A stretch of DNA of 64,000 bases from Dicaeum eximium (lineage: Eukaryota > Chordata > Aves > Passeriformes > Dicaeidae). Below the pieces are notes generated by a model that worked only from the letters and a program-made list of their open reading frames with translations, was not told where the DNA came from and ran no database searches. The translations under genes were made by a program, and so were the position numbers. The stretch is from assembly GCA_013396995.1 (NCBI GenBank), contig VWZP01002402.1, positions 4,326 through 68,325 on the forward strand, given 5' to 3'. The first letter of the stretch is position 1. Each line of letters begins with the position of its first letter. Positions 1 to 12,176 of the stretch are shown one piece after another.

Positions 1-1449
1 CACAAACCTCTGCGAGTGTCTGCAGGAAAAATGGCCATTTCCCAATTCTTCTCAATTCTGACTGCCCCTTCAGAACCTTTGCAAATGGATAGGGCAGTTT
101 TTCTAGTTACTCACAAGGAATAGGTCCCATCCCATGTCAGCCTGCTGGACACTAGGAACACGGCTAGCACGAGTTAGGATCACGGAATCAAGCCTACACA
201 GACTAACTAGGCTGTTCCTATCCACAAACCTAAAACCATTTGCTGGCCTCCAGACTAGCATTTTATGTTCTCTCCTGACTCAGGCTACCTTTGAGCCTTG
301 GATCCCATTGAATCTCAATCCACCCCTCTGTGCTGTGGGTCACTGCTGAGCCTTCCCTCTCTCACCACAGTGCCATGCTTTAAGAAAAATGAAGAATGCA
401 GCCTTTGTGGCAATACTGAGTGAACACCACTTGTAAGGAAAATATCCCAAATCTCATTAAAAAGAGATAAAGCCATCTGGATCCTAAGACAGTCAGTTTG
501 AAAAAAAACCCACAAAACTATTCTGAAACCAATTTACGAAGAGAAAGAGATAGGAAAACAACTTTGCTGCCAACAAATGTGGTAGCCCTTGTCATCTATT
601 ACCACATGAACAAAGCACTCAATGACTGACTCCAGTACCATTGCCAATTATTATGACAACATACAGTATAACCATATTATGTTTACAATATAATACATGT
701 GAGTATTCAATAGAGCCTGGCAGGACTTCAGTCACTGCCTCTTTTATGCTTTAAAAACCAATTTTTTAAACTGAGTTTGCTGTATAACATGTTCCCTAAT
801 TACATAGTTTACTGTATAGAGAACAATAAAGGATATTGAAAGCGATTTCAGGCAAACCTCTGAACATTTAGTGAGATAAACCCTTTTTATTCATACACAT
901 TGTACCACTAACAGCCAACATAATGCCTTTATTCTATAAACATGCTCCATCTCATTCCCATTGACATCAGGGTCAAGTTTGCCAAAAGTTTCAGCTTCAA
1001 CTGAAACTCAAGAACAAAATGTTCAGGGCCTAGTTTTCAAGAGGCTCCTTCTTCACCTTTTATACTACAACTGCAAAGGTAAACAGTCATTTAAACATCT
1101 GCTTCATTTTTGAATGACATCAAAAAAACAGTTTGCCAAATGATTTTATTTATATTTCCCAAATCACGTGCCAAATAGAAGCAGGAGATTGCCTTGGAAA
1201 ATATGAACTAAGAATGTGCTCAAATTAAAATATCCAGTTACTAGAAGGCCTCACTGTCAGTCCACAGCCATTGGTCAAATTTCTGGGTAGGTTACCTATT
1301 TCACATATAAATGAGGACACAGAGGCACAGATACTTAAAATAACAATGTGCCTGCTAGCTTAAGTACATCAGGCCTAAACAACAACACACCAATACAATT
1401 ATAATGATTCTCAGGTAAGCCTGAGCCCAGAATTAACATGGATCACCAG

Positions 1450-1545
1450 CCAAGCTTTGGAGCAGGCTGTCCAAAGAGGTTGCATCTGCTTCATCCTTGG
1501 CAGTACTCCAGACCTGACTAGATAAAGCTCAGAGTAGATATGGAT
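1450..1545 (+). mobile_element. Possible degraded CR1 3' fragment
   Basis: The text GGAGCAGGCTGTCC, then AGAGGTTGC, then CATCCTTGGCAGTACTCCAGACC follows the order of the CR1 3' region (...GGGCTGCCCAGGGAGGTTG... CATCCTTGGAGATATTC...), with many mismatches. No terminal octamer repeat is seen. Confidence 0.4.
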
Positions 1546-2969
1546 GCCATAACCTGAACTTCAGTTACTAACACTGGCTTGTTCTGCTACTGAAAGGTGC
1601 TTAAAAACACATGCCAGCCCTGGCAGCTCCAAATCACAGCCCTGCTTACACAGGGGCAGACTGGAAGCAAGTAACAATTGCAGAGATGCTTTCTTAAATG
1701 TGATGCTTGGCTTGGAAATCTTTGTGCTGGCACAGTGGACTGAGTGGAGCTGTTTTGCAAATACCTGAAGAACATCTAGAACCTCCCAGAGACTTCTCTG
1801 ATTGCTGTAAGGCAATCCATTTTTATGCTTCAGTATGATTTATAAAAATAAATAATATCCATGCATATACTTAACAGAAAAATTTGGAATATATGCACTT
1901 ATATTTCTACACTGTGATTAAAGAGAAAGCCATTCAAACAATTCCAGTATCAGGCTAGAGAGAAACTAAGGGTAATTCCTCAAGTAGCTGCCTTGAGACA
2001 TATTTAATATTTTCCCTTGTGACCTTGCAGAGAAACTAGGTTTGTGATAAGCTGTTAGTAAAAAGAAAGACTGTATTCCACACCAAGGGGGAGCAGAGAA
2101 CTCTGCAATAACAGAAAGAAATTAGATAAAGTGCATGGTCATCCATATAGGAGTAAGAATTCCTGTGACAAGCTGGAAATTACACATGAGGAGAAAGAAG
2201 AAGTTATATTTAGTGCCTCAGAGGATGACTGTGAGCAATCACTGTGATGTGGCACAAAGAACAGTAGGATATTCTGGGTGAGACATTGCCAGGAGAGGCA
2301 GTGTCAGGATACAAAGTGCTAATCAGAATGAAGCAATGCAAGATCTTGCCACTCATATTCAAGAAAAATGAAGTCAAAATAGTGCAATTACAGCGAAGTT
2401 TGACACAATAATAAAAATAAGAGAAACACTTATAATATAAACAAATCAACTCTTATGAAAGAAAAGTCTGATCTAACTATTAACAAGCTGACAAAATTCA
2501 ATACTCTGAATATTTCTTTTACAATATCCTTTATGTGGAAATTATTACAATTTAAAATTGACAGCATTACGTACTACTTTGTTTTTCTAGACATCAGTTT
2601 TGGCATATTTTTCTTCTGGATATTGTTTTTTCCCATCTTCTGTTCCAGAACTATGGATAGCAACAAGTTTGAAATTAATTTCAGCATGAATCCTCATAAA
2701 GAGAGACAAACTTATATTTTTCTCTAACACGGGCAGGAAATTTTAGAAGAACTACCAGTTACCAAGGAGAACAGAAATTATAGGTTTTTTCCCCTGAAGT
2801 ATGTGCAACTAATAATTTGTACAGCTGGAGTCAAGAATTCTATTGTCATTCTACAGGCAAGATCACCCAAAAAAACCCAAACCCAACAATTTCACCCACT
2901 AATGTCACAGATTTGTTTTCAAGACTGGCACTAAATATACACTGATTGTTAAAGTCAGACAATGTTAAG

Positions 2970-3120
2970 CATTACACAGCATTGTCTGCTCAATTAATCC
3001 TCACAGGTTCTCCTGGCAGGTATTTTAAAGACCTGCCGAAGGCCACAAAAGTAAATCAGCTGGGATAAAAACAAAGCAATGTCCATCTCTCAGGTTGTTC
3101 ACCATTAGACCATGCTCCTC
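2970..3120 (+). mobile_element. MIR-like ancient SINE remnant
   Basis: Contains TTAATCCTCACA, then a CCTGCCGAAGGCCACA stretch like the MIR 'cttgcccaaggtcaca' part, then a run ending TTCACCATTAGACCATGCT that resembles the MIR tail 'aaccactacgctatgct'. Order and spacing fit an old MIR-type element. Called from remembered consensus. Confidence 0.6.
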
Positions 3121-4424
3121 TTGTAAGAAGGAATCCTGGCAAATTCCAGGGTTTATGGGAAAGAGGCTCTATTTAAACATTTAAAACTTCAAAGCACTTA
3201 CTGGAATAGAAAAAAGGAAACAAATATAGAAAAGATGAGAAATCCAAGTTAATCCAAGAAATGCAATAGCAATTGATCACAGGGCAGTCTGGAAAGGAAA
3301 TGTAATCAATACAGAGGAGAAGAAATCAAATAAAAGATACAGTTCCAATGACTGAGGCACAGATGCTCAGATTGCAGCTAAGGGTGACTAATTTGTCCTC
3401 ACCTCTGCTGTATGATGAAAACTAGAAAGCTAAGCATTAAGAAATGCCATCTAATGTCAATATATGTATTTCTTACAACTGTGTAAGAGTGGCAAAATGC
3501 AAGTCTGAAATTGCTTTTAGAATTGCTCTTCAGGTCTTAGGAAGTGCCTCACTCACCAAACACTGCTTAGTCACTGCAAGGGAGTGTTTCAGTGCATCTG
3601 TGCTCCTGGGAAATTATGTTAGCATGAAAATTCTATTTACATTTAATGTATTTTCTAGTACTGATATTTTGATGACAAATTGATAATTTTGGTGACAATT
3701 TCAGTTTGTTCCAGGTATTAGGAATGTAACATTGTTAATGATAATAATGCTAACATTTTATGATGTTACCAATAAGAATAAAAGTACCACACGGGCAAGT
3801 ATCCTAAGTATTAAGCAAATACTATTTTCATCTAGGAAATAAATTGTCATGATTTTTTCGAATATTGTTTTGTACCGAAGAAGTAACTGAAACCAGGTCA
3901 GTATGGTTCTGTTCATACCTAGAGGACAGCAATTCTGCTTTGCTATGAAAATCAGAATATTTCATTAGAGAATTTGAATTTGAGGGGTTTTCTGGGTTTG
4001 TTTTGCTGTGCTTAAGTATCATAATCAAGATCTCAAAAGTCAAGCTCCCTTATTCACACTTTACAGTATCTTACTGCTAAGGCTTTCACAGCATATTATT
4101 ACTTAGACAAATGCAATAATGCAAAGTTTACTTCAAAGGGCTTAGGAGTTCAGGAAAAAAAAAATCTTGAAAATATTTTTCAGTCTTGAAATCTTGAAAA
4201 ACTTTTTTAATTTCCTCATTCTGCCTTCTAATTCTAAGATTGTTCACCCTCTCATAGGATTATCTTTGAAGGAATTACTTGAATACAGACCTTCCTCTGT
4301 GTCCTAAACTTGCCTTCTGGAATTAATATAGCTGATATAGTCTTTAAAAAAATACTCAATAGGTTACATCTGCATTTATCTGGCCCTGAAGAAGAATTAA
4401 TTTCTTTCCTTTTCTCCTCACATA

Positions 4425-4495
4425 GGTCAATGTGACATAGAGGGGACTTGAGCCCCTACCTTTCATAGGCAAGTGAGTCACTCTAAGGATTAAGA
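4425..4495 (-). mobile_element. Possible tRNA-derived SINE scrap
   Basis: Read on the minus strand, this has a stretch like GTGACTCACTTGCC, then GGGGCTCAAGTCCCC, similar to the tRNA box B (GGTTCAAGTCC) spacing of old amniote tRNA-derived SINEs. Too short and diverged for a firm call; it does not fold as an intact tRNA. Confidence 0.3.
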
Positions 4496-4513
4496 ACACA
4501 CACATAAATGTAC

Positions 4514-4518
4514 ATCTG
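4514..4518. repeat. Target-site duplication, left copy (ATCTG)
   Basis: ATCTG immediately precedes the LTR and is repeated directly after it at 5117-5121. Confidence 0.8.
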
Positions 4519-5116
4519 TGTGCTGGTTTCAGTTCGAAACCGGGCGGAAACACCAATTTCGTGTAGCGGTTTAGTTCGCCAATTCTGAATTTTCCCCAAT
4601 TTCAATCAAATTGAAATTTTCCCAGCCAAATGCACCACTAAATGTGGTGGGTTTTCTCGTGCTGGTTAATCACCAGAGCACTCTCCTGCTGTAAAATAGG
4701 ATCAACTAGGAGAAAAGCAAAGCAGGCTCAAAACTTCAAGTGAAAGACAGTTTATTAACAGTAACTAAAAGAAAGAAAAAGGAAAAGAACAAAAAAACCC
4801 ACCAAAACCCCTCAGACCCTTCTCCTCCCTCCACAAGCCTTTCCTTCCCATTTGTCAATGTAAAGAAATAACACTCAAACAATCCCAATCAGTCCATCAT
4901 TTTTGAAATAGTCTTTTTCAATTCTCTCCCAGGGAGAGGAGTCCCTNCCCCCCTCCCCCAGGCCTGGCCCCAGGGAGCTCTTACCTCTGGGACACCCTGC
5001 CTGGAAAGAGAGAGCTCCTCCCTCTTCCTCCTGAATTTGTCCCCCTGGGACACCTGGGATTTCACTGAGCCGCCTACAAATTCTTACCATTTCCGGGTAA
5101 GCCTCAAACCATGACA
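4519..5116 (-). mobile_element. Solo LTR of an endogenous retrovirus
   Basis: 598-bp element bounded by TGT...ACA and flanked by the 5-bp duplication ATCTG. On the minus strand it begins TGTCATGGTTTGAGG and ends GAAACCAGCACA. A minus-strand AATAAA (plus-strand TTTATT at 4751-4756) would separate R from U5, which fixes the orientation. No gag, pol or env sequence adjoins it, so it is a solo LTR left by recombination. The start resembles passerine LTR families. One base is N (4947). The 80-codon open frame within it is not a gene. Confidence 0.88.
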
Positions 5117-5121
5117 ATCTG
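5117..5121. repeat. Target-site duplication, right copy (ATCTG)
   Basis: Direct repeat of 4514-4518, confirming the LTR boundaries. Confidence 0.8.
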
Positions 5122-8100
5122 ATCTTTAAACATCAAGGTCAAATCAAACTCTTTGCTCTTTCTGATACTATTAACTTTGAGAATATGAGACATTTTTCTT
5201 TCCAACTTAGGTTTCATTGGGTTTTAATTCTAATTTATTTTTCATATAAATGATTCCCTTCTTCAGTTCCATTTTTAAATAAAAGTTTTCTTAACATTTT
5301 CCCCCAGAATTGAAACTCTCCTTTCTTCCCAAGGTTTAGATGATGTTATAAAAGGAATGCTGTGTCTTTAAAGCTGACACAGTGAGAAGGAACAGGCTGT
5401 CTTAGATTACAGGCCATTTCATTTCTCATAAGCATGCTATCATTAGCTACCTTTAGGAGAATGAAATGTATTGATTGGTTCAAATCAAACCGGTGACCTG
5501 GTGGCAGTATCTGATGTTTGTTACAGAGCATCATCTCATCATTAATCTTTCATTAGGCAGCGTGATCCGAGAAGCAGCAGCAGTCACACCACGCTTACTC
5601 TCTCCAGTGATGCCACCACAGAGCTCTCCCTTATTGGATCACAGCAATTACTGGCCTTGCAACACAGATCCTGAAAGCCTTATCAGATTTCCTCCCAGAG
5701 ATGGCAAGCTTACAAATAATCATGTGCTGTTTCTTGGGTGAGGACATCACAAAATTACACCAGAATGCAGTAAACCCAAGTCATTTGCAATTAAACACGT
5801 GACCCTCGTTTCTGAGATGATACATCTTAATTTATAGCCTATGAAGTCTTTTACAGAAATCCCAAATACATCAAATTAGGGTGTCTTAAAAGTTCCAGTC
5901 AAAGAATAGATAGATAAGTGCCAAATCACATTTCTGCCTGGGAGAAATGAAGCAGAACCTCTGGTATCTGGATTGCTGGCATCTCAGTGCTGTGATTTAA
6001 AGAGCTGGGAAACAACTGCAGGCGAACAGCAGGGGAAAGATGTGTCTGTTCCCAAGGCCCTAAGCACTGCTGGAACTGAACCCAAGAGGGGATATCAGCT
6101 CTTATTTTCAGCTCAACAGCACATCATAAGGCTGGGAGGGGTGAAATTTGGAAACTGTGCACCTCTACCAATACATGCAAATATTGAAAAGACTAAAATT
6201 TTAGTGCCTCTGAGTGAAGATCCTTTACATACTGCAACTGGCCTGTAAGTCCATGGATCCTGCACTTCCTCAGGTTTACAAATATAAGGGTTGTGTGTCT
6301 AAGCTATTTTCTGGAGCCATATAAAAGCAGCATTAAAATCTGAACACAAGACCCATTAACCTCAGCAACCATTAAAATAAAAAGGCCTAGCAAAGGGCAA
6401 ATAACTCCCTATTTGAAGAGAACTTAAAAACACATACTGCAGAAAGGTTCTTACTAACGCAGTTTAAAAACTATTCTGGCTAAATCACATTGATTTGATC
6501 AAGGATATGGAAAAGTGGCACACACAGCATATCTGGACATAATGCAACCACCTCACTATTGCTTCAGGCAAGGTGGTGAACCCCTTCTCATCCCAGAGAT
6601 GTTACACCTCCTACAAACACCACCCATGGCCACTCCCCTGGCAAGCCAAGAGCTGTCCACCATCAATATACCTGTGAAAGGACTGGCAAGCTACACAGAG
6701 TATCAAAATTACCATCTTTTACAACATGAAAAACACGTGTCCAAGATTCAGGTTAAATACAGGACAAGTAGGTGTGGCCAATGCTTTAAGTTGTGGGTTC
6801 ATCTCATCATGGGCAGTACAAAATGTCAGTGTCTCACTTACTACACAAACTCCAGTAGTTCAGTAGTTTGGAATTGCTCTTAAAAGGTAATTTGAGCTTT
6901 AGGAAACTGAAGTACCTCCTTTTTTATTATGCTGTTGACTTGGGCACTTAGTTAAGTATTTATCTCCTCTTGTGTTCAGCAGGGAACAACTATCATTGCT
7001 CTCTCAAGTCCCTCCAGCCAAGCACACAATTTGCAGAAGCAAAATAATACTAGCCTAATTCATATTACATACTCCATAAGATTTTGCATGATAAAAACCA
7101 GTCCCTAGTCTCATACACCTGGGTTGTGATAATAGCAAAAATGGCAAAGTGAGCTAGCACAGATTTTTGTAAGAGGCAGATGCACTGTACAAATCTGGAC
7201 TTTGTATTTATTAAAATTTATTTAAAAATCAGCCTTCACTAACCTCAAAATATTTCATCATGTTGAGGTTCTTCAGTGAGGAACATGAACCTTGGAAAGA
7301 TTTGAACTGTAATGGGCTGTTTCAGTTCATGCACTCCTGTTCTCTGGAGCTACTGGACAAATTTTGGTAAGATACAAGTACTATGGGGGAAAAAAAAGGC
7401 ACTGCTGAAAAATTTCTCAAATGTGAACATGCCATTCTGATGGAAAAACTGAGACTCCTATGAGAGGAGGAAAACACATGAGCACTTCCAAGAGAAAATG
7501 AAAAAAGCCAAAAAGACAAGATATGATTATGTATCTTTTACTGCACATAACACGTATTAATTTTTTTAAATACTGAAAATTAATTTTTCTAATAGAAAAT
7601 TATGCATATTTCATTTTAGCAACTATAGTTGATTACAACAAATCATCCAAATTCTAGCAATACAATTGTCAGGCTAACATGCCTTAGGCACAACTGCAAG
7701 CCAACAGATAAGACTTCCTGGGTGACAGCCCTATGTCTTGACAAAATGTAGCAATCATAATGTTAATAAGCCTAAAAGCCTAATTAATATTGAAACAGAG
7801 GAATATGAAGAATTTTAACCAGTGCAGCTATCTTAGAAGTTAGCCAGAGATTACTTCAACCCTAACTGAAAGGTGAACATCCATGGGGCAAATGGTAACA
7901 GCTGTGTCACACAAGAGTTTTGGTTGGGGAACATATTCCAACTGAAACTGCAAAAATCCTTTAGGCAGCTATGTAAATACAATTCAGGGACATAGAGCTT
8001 AACAACCTTGAAAAGAATCTTCACTGACCACAAATGGCTTCTTTCCAAGACACCTCTGTATCACAGCTTTCCACTGCACCTTCCCCAAAGCATAAACCCC

Positions 8101-11100
8101 AAACACTGAATTTCTAACACCAATTCCTAAAACACACACAAGGTCAGTGGATGCTTCTAATACAAGTTTTTATTGAATGTTTAATGAATCTTGATCTTTA
8201 AACCCAGAAGCTTCCTGCACAAGGAGGCCTTGAAAATAAAGACATATTAGCTGCACTTTTGTAAATGAAATAACTGCGTACCTCCATACTTCCCTCAGGC
8301 TCTTGCTTGCTTGGCTGGAAAACAAAATTAAATGAAGCAGCTCATCTGCTTTGCAACAAGATGACAACTTTTTTCATTCTAAGAAAACATTTTACATTTG
8401 AAATATGTTTTCTGACATCAAAAAATCCTACCAGAATCCTCATTTCACCAATGCTTACTTCATCCATTTCACCAGCTGTTACTTCTCCTGTCTTTTTTAT
8501 CTTCTCTTTCCTTACTTCCAAATAACAAGTCCTTGTCTTTCTGTTTTACATGTTGGCTTCTAACTTTCTTTGCTTGACCACTCTGAAATGCTCCAAGGAG
8601 CTAAGGTGCATAAAATAAAATTAAATAAACTTAACAGAAAATAGATCTGTCTATATAAAGACAATCAGTTGAAAAATTCAAAATTATACTGAGGATATTC
8701 CTTGAAGTTTTGGAAGAAACAGTGTGGCTTCATTAAAATATTAACAGACTGTAGTCAGAGATGCCCATCTTGAATGTTAGACTTCACTTTGCTCAGAGAG
8801 TATCACTGATATCATTCTGTTGAATTAATAAATATAGCTAAATACATTTACTGAATTTTGTCAGAAGCCTGGGAGTAAGTTCATTGCAAAAAAGAAATCT
8901 TTTGGGAAGCCTGTGTAATGATACCCTTCTCAATATATCATCAGGGCAGAAAATAAAAAGTGTGACAAAAAACCTACTGGATTTGAGCTCAGAGAAAGAC
9001 ATGATCTGTGCTTATATAGGAATGACAGATTATCACATGAAGGAGACTGTAATTTATTTTTCATTTGATAGAGTGAATTTAATCTCACAACTGTAACAAA
9101 AACCTCAAAAAAGTAGTCCAATAAAATTTTTGTATTTGATTCTGTTCAGAACTCTTATTTACAGATTTTGGTCCTGCCTTCTTCATGTTTCTCAGAGAAC
9201 AACCTGTTTCCATTTCTTTTCAGAAAATTCCGAACTCTCAAAGGCTCAAACCAGAAATGAAACAAGGAAGGAAAAATAACTTGTCTGAGAGAACTTCCAT
9301 TGACTCACAGTTCTCATCAGATCAATACAGAAATTGGGTTCCTAGACTTATCCAGCCTGGCCACTGGCTTTTTAAATCTTATAAGGGTGATGCAATACTT
9401 AAGTGTTGTAAAGGATTACATTGTTAAGCACTGACAGAGCAGAGCATTTAAGCAAGTAAGCCTGATGAAGTAAGCAACTAGATATGAGATGTGACTTCCA
9501 TGAAGAAAGTCACTCTAGGGGAAGTTTAGCAGAGGTTTCTACAGCCAACTTTCAGACATGCAGGATTAGAGGAGGAAGAATAACCCAGAGAAGGCAAAAA
9601 TATATTTAATGTGTTATTCAATTAGGTGAAGTAGGGCATAAAAACCTAAAAACCTGTTTAGTATATTCACCTATAAAAACCTGAAAACAGTTCTGTCAAG
9701 AGCAGTAGCAACTTTATATGCTATTAACAGAGCAAGGCCTGATTTAAAATACCCACATTGGATCTTACACGGTGAAGTACTGTGCTGCAGCCAGAGTAAC
9801 TGAGGATAACAGGACCTGATCAATTCATAGACAGAACAATTTTCACAGGCAGCCCGGAGCTGAACAGAGGAAATAATTCACCAGTACTAAAGGATGATAA
9901 AGCAGATGTTTGTACTTCAGACATCAGCATTCATTTGGAATCTGGACTATTTAGTTTAGAACACATGGTATAAGGATGATTGGTATTGAGAGGAAATACT
10001 GTGAACAAGTTGACATATACCTCATTCCAAAAGCAGACTTTCTGCTTTGTGAAACAAACTTAACTTCAAGTTTAATGCCAAAAACCATCAAAATAATTCA
10101 CAACCCTGCATCTGAATAATTACATTTATGTTAGTCTTGCCATAAAACCATGAAATTTCATTAACTGCACTATTTCAACATCAGAAATATGTAGTCTGCG
10201 TGTTTGTATACATTAGTTAGCACACATTTTCCAGACATCAGCATTTACAGTGACATCTTCTTAAAAGATTTGCAAGCATGAATGAGCATTGCTCACATAC
10301 AGAGTGCATAAGAAAACATGAAACTAAATGTATTTTGTGGGGGTTTTGGATTTTACCAAGAGCTTCTGGCACAGCATAACTCCATTCCATGCTGTCATTC
10401 CAGATCACAGATTTGGGAAAAACAAAACAAGCTCTCATTTACATTTCAGTTTGTGGTATACCATAACTAACATGGAATTTCTCTGTAAGCAACATGCACT
10501 CAGGTAGAGCATTATTTACTAATCAAGTGTTTGGGAATGCATTAAGCAATTCCAATACAATCAACAGTGTATTTTCCAAGGACTGTAAAATGTATATTCT
10601 TCAGAGATTAAGAATTACCTACCACAGTGAATCACACAAAATCCCAATACTTGTTTTCTTTCCAAACAGCCTTACTAGAACACAAGACTGAAAATGAAAT
10701 ATTTACTGTAAATTACTGTTGTTTTTGTAATATGCTCTGCCATTATATAAATCAATCAATTTTTAAAATGTTTCATTTGCACGTGACATGGGGCAACACC
10801 CACTATAAGGAAATAAAGCCATTCTCTGTGCCAGGTAGTTTTTAATAACTTCGCTGTATTCATTTTCCTAATGATAGAACTTTTGATTAGAAATTCATAT
10901 AGAAAATATTAAACTGGAAAATAAATCTAATTTACAACCAATAGGAAATGTCAAATCCATTGGAACAGCAGTAGTTTATAGACATAAATGATATTTTTAT
11001 GTGTTCATACATAGGCATAAAAAAAATTACTTATTGCTAAACTGTATGATTGGTACTCATCTAGAGCACCAGCTTGGTAAAGAATGGATATCAATATAGT

Positions 11101-12002
11101 GGTTTTAAAAAACCCAAATAACTTGTCAAGCAAAACAGAGTGATTTTGGCATTAGTTTGTGAAAAACCTGGCAGAAGAGATAAGGTTTTAGATTAGCATA
11201 GGCACACAAGGTGTATTACTGGATGGTTACCCTGAGCAGCTCTGTATATATTTTGAGATGTACTTGATTCAAAAGCTATACTTTATAATTATGAATAATA
11301 TATAAGGCATTGTGCTAAGAAAAATATTTAAAACCTGAACAGATATCAGTGGAATAGAACTGCCTGATTTCATGTGAAAAATTAACATTGTCAGGTAAAA
11401 GAGATGGCCATTTGAACAGTAACTAAAAGGAGAAGTGCAGAAACTCTAGGTGGAAGATTTATCCGGGCAGGATTCATATTTGAAGAAAATGTCTGTTCAG
11501 CATTCAGAGCAATAAAAGAAGCAGCACTGGACATCCAGCACAGAGGACAAGAAGAATCCATAAATCCTATTTTCTCAGAGGACCTCCCAGTGCATGGAGC
11601 CAAGAGGTAAAATAAGATTCTTGAGAGTGGCCATGGATATAGATGCTCAGCAATGAAGGGAAGAGAGAGACCACTTCCACATGGGAAACTCTGCACTCCA
11701 TTAGCTCCCAGAAGAGCATTCTCGTGAAGCCAAACTACTGTGTGCATTTGACCTTTTTTGAGCCGTTGATAGGTATATTTAGATTAAACGATATCTGGAC
11801 TAGAAAACTTCAGGTCACTTAGTATTCTAACAAGCCTCTTTTTTCTACTATAAATAGTGATGTTCAAATTCTTACCTGTTGAGAATGAGTGAATTTAAGA
11901 GTGTAACTAAATCCCAGATGAATTGAAGTCAAACACTAAAGATTAATTCTATATGGCCCATTTCTGTTTTACATACTATACTGCTTGCTATAATGACGAA
12001 GT
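5122..12002. other. Intergenic, AT-rich, no gene seen
   Basis: No open frame above about 120 codons, no recognisable protein motif, no splice-bounded conserved exon and no clear young repeat. The segment 5540-5740 has more even composition and could be conserved non-coding DNA, but that cannot be judged without alignment. Confidence 0.55.
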
Positions 12003-12176
12003 ACTGGAATGGCCTGCCCAGGGAGGTGGTGGAGTCACCATCCCTGGATGTGTTTTAAAAAAGTCTGGACATGGCACTCAGTGCCATGGTTTAGTTGAGG
12101 TGTTAGGGCAGGGTTGGACTCAATGATCTTGAAGGTCTCTTCCAACCCAGTGATTCTGTGAATTCTGTGATTCCGT
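12003..12176 (+). mobile_element. CR1 LINE 3' end
   Basis: 5'-truncated CR1. It starts in GGAATGGCCTGCCCAGGGAGG, contains the GGTTGGACTCAATGATCTTG and AGGTCTCTTCCAACCC blocks, and ends in octamer-like repeats (GATTCTGTGAATTCTGTGATTCCG). CR1 lacks a poly(A) tail and ends in such short repeats. Confidence 0.92.

Larger units (their letters stand above)
1..4513. other. Intergenic, AT-rich, no gene seen
   Basis: Only short open frames without recognisable domains. It contains a possible CR1 scrap (1450-1545), a MIR-like segment (2970-3120) and a tRNA-SINE-like scrap (4425-4495). Nothing else recognised. Confidence 0.6.

Noticed and set aside
1285..1370. Segment with ATGAGGACACAGAGGCACAGA resembling part of MIR
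   Set aside because: Only one short block matches; flanks do not follow the MIR order, so not listed as an element.
4425..4495. A tRNA gene on the minus strand
   Set aside because: Only a box-B-like block is seen; acceptor and anticodon stems do not form. Kept only as a weak SINE scrap.
6515..6883. 122-codon + strand frame
   Set aside because: No domain or homologue recognised, no promoter or splice support; length is compatible with chance.
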